Of a DNA stretch of 10,743 nucleotides, positions 1 to 7,083 are shown piece after piece (within the stretch, counting starts at the first letter, position 1; the number at the start of each line of letters is the position of its first letter). The position numbers were made by a program, and so were the translations under genes. The notes under the pieces were generated by a model. The model saw only the letters and a program-made list of their open reading frames with translations. It was not told where the DNA came from and searched no databases. Source of the DNA: Terrimonas_A sp040509495 (GTDB lineage: Bacteria > Bacteroidota > Bacteroidia > Chitinophagales > Chitinophagaceae). The stretch is from positions 1-10,743 of the forward strand of contig JBEVKW010000161.1 of the NCBI GenBank assembly GCA_040509495.1. The letters run 5' to 3'.

Positions 1-10
1 GATCCCCGGA

Positions 11-51
11 TCTTCTTTGCGTCCTTTGCGTTTATCTTAGCGCACTCTGCG
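11..51. repeat. Degenerate CTTTGCG-type intergenic repeat
   Basis: Four related heptamers stand in a row on the plus strand: CTTTGCG at 15-21, CTTTGCG at 24-30, CTTAGCG at 36-42 and CTCTGCG at 45-51, at offsets of 9, 12 and 9 bases. On the minus strand they read CGCAGAG, CGCTAAG, CGCAAAG, CGCAAAG, a pattern I recall from intergenic DNA of many bacteria, including Bacteroidota (from memory, not checked). It lies just past the 3' end of the leftward peptidase gene. No function can be read from the sequence, and the element may continue beyond the left edge of the window. Confidence 0.55.
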
Positions 52-74
52 ATACCTGTTACGCCAAACAGTTA

Positions 75-923
75 TTATTTCTCAACAGAGAAGGAATCCC
101 CTTTCACAAATAAAGACAGCGATGCTTTTTTTACACCGATCACACCGTCGCTTTTAACCTGCATCTTCTGCGGATCACGCAGCACCACCACCTGCCCCTC
201 TCCGGCAACCTCCGCCTTTCCCTGGCTAACCAGTATAGCCGTCTCTTCATCAATCCCCACACATATCAGCTCCGGAAATGTATGCAATGCGGTCAGCAAC
301 CTGTTATACCTGCTGCGCACAATAAAATGCTGATCGATGATGGCCGTTTTGATCAGTCCCAACCCTTCTTCAAATTCCACGTTACCGGCTTTCACCATCG
401 TAAAACCTTCCTTCCCTTTAGCCTCCGGTAACAACTGCGATCCGGTGATCATTTTCTCACTCATCACGGCAGCGCCGGCACTTGTACCGGCAATCATCGC
501 TCCATTCCGATAGGCCTTGTGGATCGCATCATATACAGGCGTATTCAACACCACTTTCATAAAACGCGTCTGCTGACCACCTGTGATAAAGATCAGTTTG
601 GCTTTTTCCAATGAATCGAGTCTTGAACGATTATTGACAGTTTCTTTGGTAAAATCAAGATTAACCACCGGATTGTTACAAACAGGAGCTACCGATAACC
701 TGAAGTAATGAAACGAGGTATCTTTCTCTCCGCTGGACATCGGCAGCACTGCTATATAATCTTGCGGAGAAAGACTGGCTGCATCGATCATTGCTTTCAT
801 CAACCCGGGAGGACGGTCGCCGCCTCCGATGATGAACAGTTTCCCCTTCAGCGAAGTGGTCTGCGCAAACAGGAATGTTGAAAACATTTGACTGAACAGT
901 AAAATCGTAAGCTTTAAATACAT
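75..923 (-). CDS. Exported cyanophycinase-like peptidase (family S51)
   Basis: This 282-residue protein belongs to the cyanophycinase / peptidase S51 family, serine hydrolases that in characterised members cleave the beta-Asp-Arg dipeptide from cyanophycin. Residues 1-20 form a signal peptide (hydrophobic stretch ending FLFA, then Q), so it is probably periplasmic or secreted. The fold is marked by IIGGGDRPPG (31-40), FITGGQQTRF (112-121) and the nucleophile elbow GTSAGA, with predicted catalytic Ser148. The DQHF motif at 197-200 supplies His199, and the DEETA segment further on also fits the family. Length matches the family. The ATG at 923 is chosen because it gives a clean signal peptide. 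The gene is divergent from the DUF1080 gene. No cyanophycin synthetase is present here, so the natural substrate (cyanophycin or other iso-aspartyl peptides) is unknown. Family assignment is strong; substrate is inference. Confidence 0.9.
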   Translation of the reverse strand: MYLKLTILLFSQMFSTFLFAQTTSLKGKLFIIGGGDRPPGLMKAMIDAASLSPQDYIAVLPMSSGEKDTSFHYFRLSVAPVCNNPVVNLDFTKETVNNRSRLDSLEKAKLIFITGGQQTRFMKVVLNTPVYDAIHKAYRNGAMIAGTSAGAAVMSEKMITGSQLLPEAKGKEGFTMVKAGNVEFEEGLGLIKTAIIDQHFIVRSRYNRLLTALHTFPELICVGIDEETAILVSQGKAEVAGEGQVVVLRDPQKMQVKSDGVIGVKKASLSLFVKGDSFSVEK

Positions 924-937
924 GAACCAGATTTTTC

Positions 938-963
938 CTAAGATAGCCCATTTGCAAAAGATA
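938..963 (-). promoter_or_regulatory. Possible promoter for the S51 peptidase gene
   Basis: On the minus strand upstream of the start at 923 there are two near-matches to the Bacteroidota -7 element TAnnTTTG: TATCTTAG (938-945, one mismatch) and TATCTTTTG (955-963, one extra T). Neither has a well-spaced -33 TTTG that I can see. The second would leave a leader of about 25-30 bases and the first a very short one. Only one need be real. Confidence 0.3.
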
Positions 964-1012
964 TCCCTCCACGACGGGGAATAATTGATTTCAAAAGTCC
1001 TTCACCTTTGAA

Positions 1013-1020
1013 TAAATTTG
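1013..1020 (+). promoter_or_regulatory. Bacteroidota -7 element TAAATTTG for the DUF1080 gene
   Basis: TAAATTTG is a perfect match to TAnnTTTG. Transcription would be expected to begin around 1024-1028, only a few bases before the ATG at 1030, so the message would be almost leaderless. The -33 position shows only a weak T-rich stretch (988-991). The match also argues against starting translation at the TTG inside it (1018). Confidence 0.45.
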
Positions 1021-1029
1021 GGTAACAAC

Positions 1030-1854
1030 ATGCATATGATTATTCAAAAAACCTTTGCGGCGGCCCTGTTCACCACCGCTATTCTTGTCGCCTGTGCGAA
1101 CAACAAAAAGAGCCCCGTCACGGAAAGCAGGAAAGACTGGATCACTCTTTTTAACGGAAAAGACATCAATGACTGGTTCGTCAAAATACACCATCATGAA
1201 ACAGGCGTGAACTTTGGCAATACGTTCAGAGCAGAAGATGGACTGCTTAAAGTCAGGTATGATCAATATGACCAGTTCAACGAACAGTACGGGCATTTAT
1301 ACTATAAACAGCCTTTCTCCCATTTTCACTTAAAGTTTCAATACCGCTTTGTCGGCGAATGGCGAAAAGACGCGCCTTCCTACACGATCCTGAACAGTGG
1401 TGTAATGTATCATTCACAGGATCCGCGTACAATGCCAAAAGAGCAGGACTGGCCGATCTCGATAGAGATGCAACTACTCGGCGGGCTAGACGATGGCAAA
1501 ACAAGAACTACCGGCAACATGTGCTCACCCGGCACCCATATCGAGTATGAAGGAAAGCTTGATACAAGACATTGCATCAACTCCAATTCAAAAACCTATC
1601 GTGGTGAGCAATGGGTGAATGCCGAGCTGATCGTTCTGGGAGATTCACTGATCACGCATATCATCAATGGCGACACGGTCATGCGCTACGCCAAACCCTC
1701 TATCGGTGGCGAAGTCGTGAACCGGTTTGACCCTGAACAGAAAAAAGATGGCAAACCCTTAAAAGAAGGATTTATCGCCTTTCAGAGTGAAGGTCAGCCG
1801 ATTGATTTTAGGAATATTGTACTTCAAGATCTTTCTCCAGCGAAAAGGAAGTGA
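1030..1854 (+). CDS. DUF1080 / 3-keto-disaccharide hydrolase family lipoprotein
   Basis: This 274-residue protein is of the DUF1080 family (Pfam 3-keto-disaccharide hydrolase), a concanavalin-like beta-sandwich found in many copies in Bacteroidota and Planctomycetota and linked to 3-keto-glycoside breakdown. The N-terminus is a lipoprotein signal ending in the lipobox LVAC with lipidated Cys22, so it is membrane anchored outside the cytoplasm. The domain opens with WITLFNGKDINDW, has the central GVMYHSQDP and WPISIEMQLLGG segments, and closes with the typical GFIAFQSEGQPIDFRNIVLQ. Translation probably starts at ATG 1030 or ATG 1036; a TTG at 1018 is also in frame but lies inside the promoter core. 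The 73-bp gap after it holds a new promoter, so it is probably transcribed alone. Family is clear; the exact sugar substrate is unknown. Confidence 0.88.
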   Translation: MHMIIQKTFAAALFTTAILVACANNKKSPVTESRKDWITLFNGKDINDWFVKIHHHETGVNFGNTFRAEDGLLKVRYDQYDQFNEQYGHLYYKQPFSHFHLKFQYRFVGEWRKDAPSYTILNSGVMYHSQDPRTMPKEQDWPISIEMQLLGGLDDGKTRTTGNMCSPGTHIEYEGKLDTRHCINSNSKTYRGEQWVNAELIVLGDSLITHIINGDTVMRYAKPSIGGEVVNRFDPEQKKDGKPLKEGFIAFQSEGQPIDFRNIVLQDLSPAKRK

Positions 1855-1873
1855 GCTGCTTGAGTTAATCTGC

Positions 1874-1881
1874 TATTTTTG
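1874..1881 (+). promoter_or_regulatory. Bacteroidota -7 element TATTTTTG for the four-gene run
   Basis: TATTTTTG matches TAnnTTTG exactly and lies 46 bases before the ATG at 1928, giving a leader of roughly 40 bases. It sits in the 73-bp gap after the DUF1080 stop. No good -33 TTTG is visible at the usual spacing. It would drive the hydrolase-transporter-reductase genes that follow with small gaps. Confidence 0.45.
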
Positions 1882-1927
1882 CACTCCAGGCGACTGCTTC
1901 ATTCTTTAACATTATAACTCCCGACTC

Positions 1928-2926
1928 ATGAAAAGAATTGCCTGCTTTGCCATCATAGCATTATGGTTTCAAACGATCGGTTCGGCCCAGGACAATAGGA
2001 TTCTCAACGGTACAAACCTTGAGAATATCAGTTATCCGTTCCCCGTATCGTATCTGCAATTGAACATCCAGCAGGAAAAACTACAGATGGCGTACATGGA
2101 TATAAAGCCAGCTGGCGCGAATGGCAAGACCATTATGTTGCTGCATGGAAAAAACTTCAATGGTGCCTACTGGAAGCAAACAGCGACAAGATTACAACAG
2201 GAAGGATATCGTGTCATAATACCCGATCAGATCGGATTCGGCAAATCATCCAAACCCGAACATATCCAATATACATTTCAGTTGCTGGCGCGAAGCACAA
2301 AAGCAATACTCGATACACTTGGCATTAAGCAGCTGATCGTACTTGGCCATTCCATGGGTGGTATGCTGGCAACCAGGTTTGCTCTGATGTATCCGGAGAC
2401 AACGGAAAAACTGGTACTTGAAAACCCGATCGGACTGGAAGACTGGAAATTGTATGTACCCTATCAAACGGTCGAAGACTGGTACGCCGGAGAGCTTAAG
2501 CAAACGTATGAGGAGATCAAAAATTATCAGCTCAAATTCTATTACGACAATAAATGGAAACCGGAATATGATGAATGGGTGAACCTCCTGGCGGGATGGG
2601 TAAAGAATATAGACTATCCGCGTATCGCATGGAACTCAGCTTTACTTTACGACATTATCTTTACCCAACCGGTATGTTATGAATTCAGTCAACTGAAGAT
2701 GCCGGTTCTGCTGATCATTGGTCAGCGAGACAGAACTGCTCTTGGGAAAAACAAAGCGCCGGCTTCCGTACAGGACAAGTTGGGAAACTACCCTTCCCTT
2801 GGCAAAGAAACGGCAAAGAAAATACTGAACAGCAAGCTTATTGAGATAGACAATATTGGCCACCTGCCGCATATAGAAGCATTTGATCAATTTATAACAC
2901 CGCTCATTTCATTCCTGAAAAACTAA
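1928..2926 (+). CDS. Exported alpha/beta hydrolase
   Basis: This 332-residue alpha/beta-hydrolase-fold enzyme has a signal peptide at 1-20 (ends IGSA, then Q), so it should act in the periplasm or outside. The oxyanion-hole region is LLHGKNFNGAYW (71-82), the nucleophile elbow is GHSMGG with Ser142, the acid is probably Asp268 in IGQRDRT, and the base is His312 in the IGHLPHIEAFD segment. Residues of about 175-250 form a lid rich in Trp and Tyr. The arrangement is that of esterases, epoxide hydrolases and C-C hydrolases (abhydrolase_1/6); an aromatic Asp nucleophile as in haloalkane dehalogenase is absent, so an esterase- or lactonase-like activity is most likely. The next gene starts 7 bp after its stop, pointing to an operon. 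Substrate cannot be told. Confidence 0.88.
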   Translation: MKRIACFAIIALWFQTIGSAQDNRILNGTNLENISYPFPVSYLQLNIQQEKLQMAYMDIKPAGANGKTIMLLHGKNFNGAYWKQTATRLQQEGYRVIIPDQIGFGKSSKPEHIQYTFQLLARSTKAILDTLGIKQLIVLGHSMGGMLATRFALMYPETTEKLVLENPIGLEDWKLYVPYQTVEDWYAGELKQTYEEIKNYQLKFYYDNKWKPEYDEWVNLLAGWVKNIDYPRIAWNSALLYDIIFTQPVCYEFSQLKMPVLLIIGQRDRTALGKNKAPASVQDKLGNYPSLGKETAKKILNSKLIEIDNIGHLPHIEAFDQFITPLISFLKN

Positions 2927-2933
2927 CTGATCG

Positions 2934-3929
2934 TTGAAAGCAACATTATCAAAACTGGGTATAGACGGCTTCTTACTTGCCATCATTGCGATGGTTTTAC
3001 TGGCATGGCTTTTTCCGGGTCCGGGTATTGCCACCAGGCCGATCGCGCTGGAAGAGATCGGTAATTATGGCGTATCCGTGATATTTCTTTTCTATGGATT
3101 AAGATTAAGTCCGGAGAAAATGAAAGCCGGTCTGACCAACTGGAAAATGCACCTGGTGATCCAGTTCACCACCTTTGTACTGTTCCCGGTACTTGTCTTA
3201 TTGGCAAAGCCATTGTTCAATGAAAGCTATTTCCCGTTATGGCTGGGCATTTTCTTTCTTGCAGCACTCCCTTCCACCGTATCATCCTCGGTGGTGATGG
3301 TTTCGATCGCAAAAGGGAATATGCCTGCAGCGATATTCAATGCAAGCCTTTCAAGCCTGCTGGGAATCTTTATCACGCCACTGTGGACCGGCTTATTCCT
3401 GTCGGCAGATACAGGAGGATTTGATACATCGAAGATCGTACTCAAACTTTGCCTGCAGGTCTTGCTGCCTGTGATCCTTGGCCTGCTCCTCCACCGATAT
3501 CTCGGCGCATTTGCGGAAAAACATAAGAAGACGCTGAAGATGTTTGACCAGGCAGTGATCCTGCTGATCATCTATACTTCATTCTGCCATTCATTTGCGG
3601 AACATCTGTTTGACAATCTTGGTATCCTGACAATACTATTACTTGCAGCAGGAATGATCGGGTTATTTCTGATGATTTTCGGATTGATGAACCTCATCAG
3701 CAAGATGCTTGGCTTCTCAAGAGAAGATCAGGTTACGGTCGTATTTTGTGGTTCCAAAAAATCGCTGGTGCATGGAACGGTGATGTCGAAAGTATTATTC
3801 CCTGATAGCACGCTCGCCGGAATTATGATCCTGCCACTGATGCTTTATCACGCATTGCAATTGATCGCCGCGAGTATCATTGCGCAGAAGATGGGACGCT
3901 CAAACAGTTCATCCGTTACACCGAAATGA
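2934..3929 (+). CDS. SBF-like transporter (bile acid:sodium symporter superfamily, YfeH/SLC10A7 type)
   Basis: This 331-residue integral membrane protein has about nine or ten hydrophobic segments. DGFLLAIIAMVLLAWLFPGPG (11-31), the ALPSTVSSSVVMVSIAKGN stretch (111-129), NASLSSLLGIFITPLW, and FCGSKKSLVHG (271-281) are typical of the SBF-like branch of the bile acid:sodium symporter superfamily that includes E. coli YfeH, yeast Rch1 and human SLC10A7. Physiological substrates of bacterial members are mostly unproven. The start is a TTG at 2934: the first downstream ATG would cut into the first membrane segment, and the N-terminal residues fit the family. It begins 7 bp after the hydrolase and ends 13 bp before the next transporter, so co-transcription is very likely. 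Confidence 0.88.
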   Translation: MKATLSKLGIDGFLLAIIAMVLLAWLFPGPGIATRPIALEEIGNYGVSVIFLFYGLRLSPEKMKAGLTNWKMHLVIQFTTFVLFPVLVLLAKPLFNESYFPLWLGIFFLAALPSTVSSSVVMVSIAKGNMPAAIFNASLSSLLGIFITPLWTGLFLSADTGGFDTSKIVLKLCLQVLLPVILGLLLHRYLGAFAEKHKKTLKMFDQAVILLIIYTSFCHSFAEHLFDNLGILTILLLAAGMIGLFLMIFGLMNLISKMLGFSREDQVTVVFCGSKKSLVHGTVMSKVLFPDSTLAGIMILPLMLYHALQLIAASIIAQKMGRSNSSSVTPK

Positions 3930-3942
3930 TGACCTCCCGTTC

Positions 3943-4848
3943 ATGACAAATTTTATACTGATAGGACTCTGCATCATTGCAGGAATGTTGTTCCGGAGAA
4001 GTAAGTTATTACCACCGGATGCGCACAAAGGCATCAACGCATGGATCATTTACCTCGCTCTCCCGGCAGTATCGCTGCATTATATCCCGCATATCAAATG
4101 GACAACCGAATTATTGCTGCCTGTTGCAGGCCCCGTAGTGATCTGGCTTGGCGCCTGGATCTACATCAGGTTGTATGCTGCGGCTAATAAATTATCAAAG
4201 CCAATGGAGGGAGGATTAAAACTTGTAACCGGCTTATCCAATACATCCTTCGTTGGATTTCCTTTGATCGGCGCATGGTTTGGCGAACAATTCACCGGCA
4301 TTGCAATCATTACAGACCAGGTTACTTTTTTCCTTTTAGCTACAGCAGGAATTATCGTTGCAATGAATTCATCAGACGGGCATACCCTTAGGCCCGGTGT
4401 GCTGGTGAAAAAACTGTTCAGCTTTCCACCTTTCATTGGCTGCATGGCAGCACTGATCCTGCCCAATTTTATTTCTCTTGAACCGCTTGATCCGCTTTTC
4501 GTAAAGATGGCGGGAACAGTAGGACCGCTCGCACTGTTCTCTATAGGCCTTCAACTGCAATTCAGCGGATGGAGAAATGAGCTCAAACATATCAGCGTGG
4601 CACTGTTGTATAAATTGGCGATGGCGCCACTGCTTGTACTGAGCGTTGCACTCCTGCTCGGCATTAAAGGAGATGTGGCGCATATTACCGTGTTCGAAGC
4701 AGCGATGCCAACATTGCTCACTTCCGGGATCATAGCTGAACAATACCAGCTTCAATCCAAAACATGCAACCTGGTGATCGGCATTGGCATAGTTCTTTCT
4801 TTTATCACTACGGCAGCATGGTACTTTCTCATTAACGCGTTGTTGTGA
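3943..4848 (+). CDS. AEC-family permease (auxin efflux carrier type)
   Basis: This 301-residue membrane protein is of the auxin efflux carrier (AEC, Mem_trans) family, whose bacterial members are predicted or shown to move small organic acids or amino acids. It shows about ten hydrophobic segments. Signature stretches are NAWIIYLALPAVSLHYI (32-48) and GLSNTSFVGFPLIGAWFG (97-114) in the first half, and LFSIGLQL with a second-half region ending PTLLTSGIIAEQY. The ATG at 3943 is chosen because the next residues match the family N-terminus; the reading frame extends upstream to 3880 but would then overlap the preceding gene by 50 bases with hydrophilic, unrelated sequence. Two transporters of related inverted-repeat fold (SBF and AEC) in a row is notable. 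Substrate unknown. Confidence 0.87.
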   Translation: MTNFILIGLCIIAGMLFRRSKLLPPDAHKGINAWIIYLALPAVSLHYIPHIKWTTELLLPVAGPVVIWLGAWIYIRLYAAANKLSKPMEGGLKLVTGLSNTSFVGFPLIGAWFGEQFTGIAIITDQVTFFLLATAGIIVAMNSSDGHTLRPGVLVKKLFSFPPFIGCMAALILPNFISLEPLDPLFVKMAGTVGPLALFSIGLQLQFSGWRNELKHISVALLYKLAMAPLLVLSVALLLGIKGDVAHITVFEAAMPTLLTSGIIAEQYQLQSKTCNLVIGIGIVLSFITTAAWYFLINALL

Positions 4849-4891
4849 ACAGGAAAGCTGCATCCCTGTTGTAAATAAAAACCTTCCCACT

Positions 4892-5836
4892 ATGCAAAAA
4901 AGACAATTAGGCGATACCTCGCTTTATACAGCTCCAGTTATTTTCGGTGGAAATATTTTCGGATGGACCGTTGATGAAAAAAGATCGTTCGATATACTGG
5001 ACGCCTTTACTGCATCCGGCTTTAATGCGATCGATACAGCAGATTCCTATTCGCGCTGGGCTCCCGGGAATAAAGGTGGAGAATCTGAAACAATTATTGG
5101 GAATTGGTTGAAACAAAAAGGCAACAGGGATCAGCTGATCATTGCAACCAAAGTGGGGTCAGATATGGGAAATGGCGTTGATCTTTCTCCGAAACATATT
5201 CTCTCCTCTGTTGAAGATTCATTGAAACGTTTGCAAACGGATTATATTGATCTTTATCAATCTCATTATGATGATCCGAATACTGCGCCGGAAGAAACCC
5301 TTGCAACATATGATAAACTGGTAAAAGAAGGTAAGGTGCGTTACATCGGTGCATCAAACGTTACAAAAGAACGTATCGAAACATCTTTGCAGATCAGAAA
5401 AGAAAAAGGATTCGCTGCCTATAAAACCCTGCAGCCGCTATACAATCTTTACGACAGGGAAATCTTCGAAACACAGTACCGGGACTTTTGTGTTGCCAAT
5501 AAGATCAGTGTAATTCCATACTACTCTCTTGCCAGCGGTTTCCTTACCGGCAAATACCGTTCTGAAAAAGATCTGAATAAAAGTCAGCGTGGTGGCGGCA
5601 TTCAAAAATATCTTACCGAAAAAGGTCAGCACATCCTTGATGCGCTTGACGATGTAAGTGAAGCACACAATGCAACACCTGCGCAGGTCGCCATTGCCTG
5701 GCTGATCGCGCAACCAACCGTAGCCGCGGCCATTGCCAGTGCAACATCCACCACACAATGGGAAGATCTGGCAGGATCGGTGAATCTCCAACTAAGCGAA
5801 ACCGAGCTTTTATCTCTTACAGGAAGTTCAACATAA
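4892..5836 (+). CDS. Aldo/keto reductase
   Basis: This 314-residue NAD(P)H-dependent aldo/keto reductase has a (beta/alpha)8 barrel that reduces aldehydes or ketones in the cytoplasm. The complete catalytic tetrad is visible: Asp48 in NAIDTA, Tyr53 in DSY, Lys87 in ATKVG and His125 in YQSHYDD. The KVRYIGASN segment and the later PYYSLASGFLTGKY stretch are family hallmarks, and the C-terminal TPAQVAIAWLIAQP region forms the cofactor-binding end. It is of the YajO/YhdN/Tas-like group rather than the mammalian AKR1 group. The 43-bp gap after the AEC gene contains a weak hairpin (AACAGG 4848-4853 with CCTGTT 4865-4870) but no matching promoter core, so it is probably the last gene of the operon. 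No clear terminator follows. Substrate unknown. Confidence 0.92.
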   Translation: MQKRQLGDTSLYTAPVIFGGNIFGWTVDEKRSFDILDAFTASGFNAIDTADSYSRWAPGNKGGESETIIGNWLKQKGNRDQLIIATKVGSDMGNGVDLSPKHILSSVEDSLKRLQTDYIDLYQSHYDDPNTAPEETLATYDKLVKEGKVRYIGASNVTKERIETSLQIRKEKGFAAYKTLQPLYNLYDREIFETQYRDFCVANKISVIPYYSLASGFLTGKYRSEKDLNKSQRGGGIQKYLTEKGQHILDALDDVSEAHNATPAQVAIAWLIAQPTVAAAIASATSTTQWEDLAGSVNLQLSETELLSLTGSST

Positions 5837-6126
5837 AAGCGCAAGGCAATTTCCTGGTTAAAAGACGATAGCCTGGTTCAGACCTTCTTGCCGTTCTGCC
5901 CCTACTCCCCGCTGGATATACCAGTTGAGGCTGGAAGCACGGAGGAGAGGAAATATTGGGAAACTCATGACGTAGTCACAAGTCAGCATTGATAAAAATG
6001 AGCGTTCCCATAATAAAACCGTACCCGTGTGAGCTGCGTAAAATATTAAGGTTTTACTAACCAGTAAAACTACGTTTTGTCTTCCCGGGGCATATTATTT
6101 GTTTTAAGTTGCAAAAAATAAGCTGC
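5837..6126. other. 290-bp intergenic region, no convincing gene
   Basis: This gap separates the aldo/keto reductase from the CvpA-CAP gene. It contains a spaced palindrome TGAC-GTA-GTCA (5968-5978), a perfect 8-bp inverted repeat (6051-6070) and two imperfect promoter cores close to the next gene: TACGTTTTG (6071-6079) and ATTATTTG (6094-6101). A 36-codon minus-strand frame (5858-5968) exists but has no support beyond being open. A directly repeated CCTGGTT occurs at 5853-5859 and 5872-5878. No GC-rich hairpin followed by a T run was found, so the reductase terminator is not identified. Confidence 0.6.
6051..6070. repeat. Perfect 8-bp inverted repeat upstream of the CvpA-CAP gene
   Basis: GTTTTACT (6051-6058) and AGTAAAAC (6063-6070) are exact reverse complements separated by AACC. 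The symmetry and AT-rich arms resemble a binding site for a dimeric regulator such as a TetR-type repressor, and a near-promoter sequence begins at the next base. As RNA it would form a small, weak hairpin without a T tract, so a terminator role is less likely. No regulator gene is adjacent. Confidence 0.5.
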
Positions 6127-7083
6127 ATGAATTGGGTAGACATTTCCCTGATAATTGTTTTTCTTATCGCCTTATGGGCCGGTTGGTACAGGGGATTTAT
6201 TGTTGGATCATTTGACCTGCTTGGATGGGCCGGCAGTTTTGTGATCGGCTACCTGTTCTATCCTCATGCCGCTCAGTTATATGGGAAATGGTTTCCCAAC
6301 CTGGGGCCGTGGTTGCTTCCTATCTCTTTTTTGTCGATACTTGTCATCACCCGTCTGATACTCGGATTGATCAGCGCACGGATTATCCGTGCAGTGCCCG
6401 ATACGATGCAACGTTCAGGAGTGAACCGCCTTTTCGGGTTGATCCCGGGCGCGATCACCGGTTGGATCAGTACTGTGATCTTATCCGCATTGCTCCTGTC
6501 GCTGCCCCTGAAAGATAGCATTACACAGGAAAGCAGGGATAGCCGGCTTGCTGGCCAGCTTGCCATGCAATCAGAATGGGCGAATAAAAAACTCGCTCCC
6601 GTGTTCGATGAAGCGGTTAGACATACAATGAACAGCCTGACCGTTCACCCTTCATCCAATGAGCAGATCAACCTTCATTTCACCTATGATAAACCACAAG
6701 TCCGCCCTTTCCTTGAAGCAAAAATGCTCGAACTCGTAAATGAAGAAAGAGCAAAAGAGGGTTTATCTCAATTGAAAGCAGATCCTGAAATGACCAGGGT
6801 TGCCCGGGCTCATTCAAAAGATATGTTTGCACGCGGCTACTTCGCGCATGTTAATCCGGATGGAGATAATCCATTCGATCGTATGCGTGCAGCCAACGTC
6901 AAATTCAAAGCCGCCGGAGAAAACCTTGCCCTTGCTCAAACACTTGAAATAGCTCATACCAACCTGATGAACTCTCCCGGACACCGGGCCAACATTATGA
7001 ACCCAGCCTTCGGCCGTCTTGGTATAGGCGTACTCGATGGAGGATTCTATGGACTGATGATCTCACAAGAATTCCGGGACTAA
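6127..7083 (+). CDS. CvpA-CAP fusion: membrane domain plus SCP/PR1-like domain
   Basis: This 318-residue two-domain protein has residues 1-130 as a CvpA (colicin V production) family domain with about four membrane segments, including MNWVDISLIIVFLIALWAGWYRG, the Arg22-Gly23 pair and the RSGVNRLFGLIPGAITGWI stretch (96-114). After a linker of about 65 residues, 195-318 form a CAP domain of the YkwD type: LVNEERAKEGL (203-213), ARAHSKDMFARGYFAHVNPDG (227-246), AAGENLA (262-268) and the NSPGHRANIMNPAFGRLGIGV stretch (282-302). Cavity residues His229, Glu265 and His286 are present. The ATG at 6127 is chosen over the in-frame TTG at 6109 because CvpA proteins start at this MNW. The CAP domain probably faces outside. 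Bacterial CAP function is unsettled (envelope-related or lipid binding). Monocistronic by spacing. Confidence 0.9.
   Translation: MNWVDISLIIVFLIALWAGWYRGFIVGSFDLLGWAGSFVIGYLFYPHAAQLYGKWFPNLGPWLLPISFLSILVITRLILGLISARIIRAVPDTMQRSGVNRLFGLIPGAITGWISTVILSALLLSLPLKDSITQESRDSRLAGQLAMQSEWANKKLAPVFDEAVRHTMNSLTVHPSSNEQINLHFTYDKPQVRPFLEAKMLELVNEERAKEGLSQLKADPEMTRVARAHSKDMFARGYFAHVNPDGDNPFDRMRAANVKFKAAGENLALAQTLEIAHTNLMNSPGHRANIMNPAFGRLGIGVLDGGFYGLMISQEFRD

Noticed and set aside
3880..3942. Upstream extension of the AEC permease
   Set aside because: It overlaps the end of the SBF-like gene and adds hydrophilic residues absent from the family; ATG 3943 gives the usual N-terminus.
4848..4870. Terminator between the AEC and aldo/keto reductase genes
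   Set aside because: The stem is only 6 bp with an 11-base loop and is not followed by a T run; noted as a weak hairpin only.
4372..4890. 172-codon minus-strand open frame
   Set aside because: It lies antisense within the AEC permease gene, is rich in Cys, His and Arg as expected of a shadow frame, and shows no domain.
5858..5968. 36-codon minus-strand frame starting MSFPIFPLLRASSLNWYIQR
   Set aside because: It is open and has an ATG, but no promoter, domain or recognised relative; chance is the simpler reading for a 290-bp gap.
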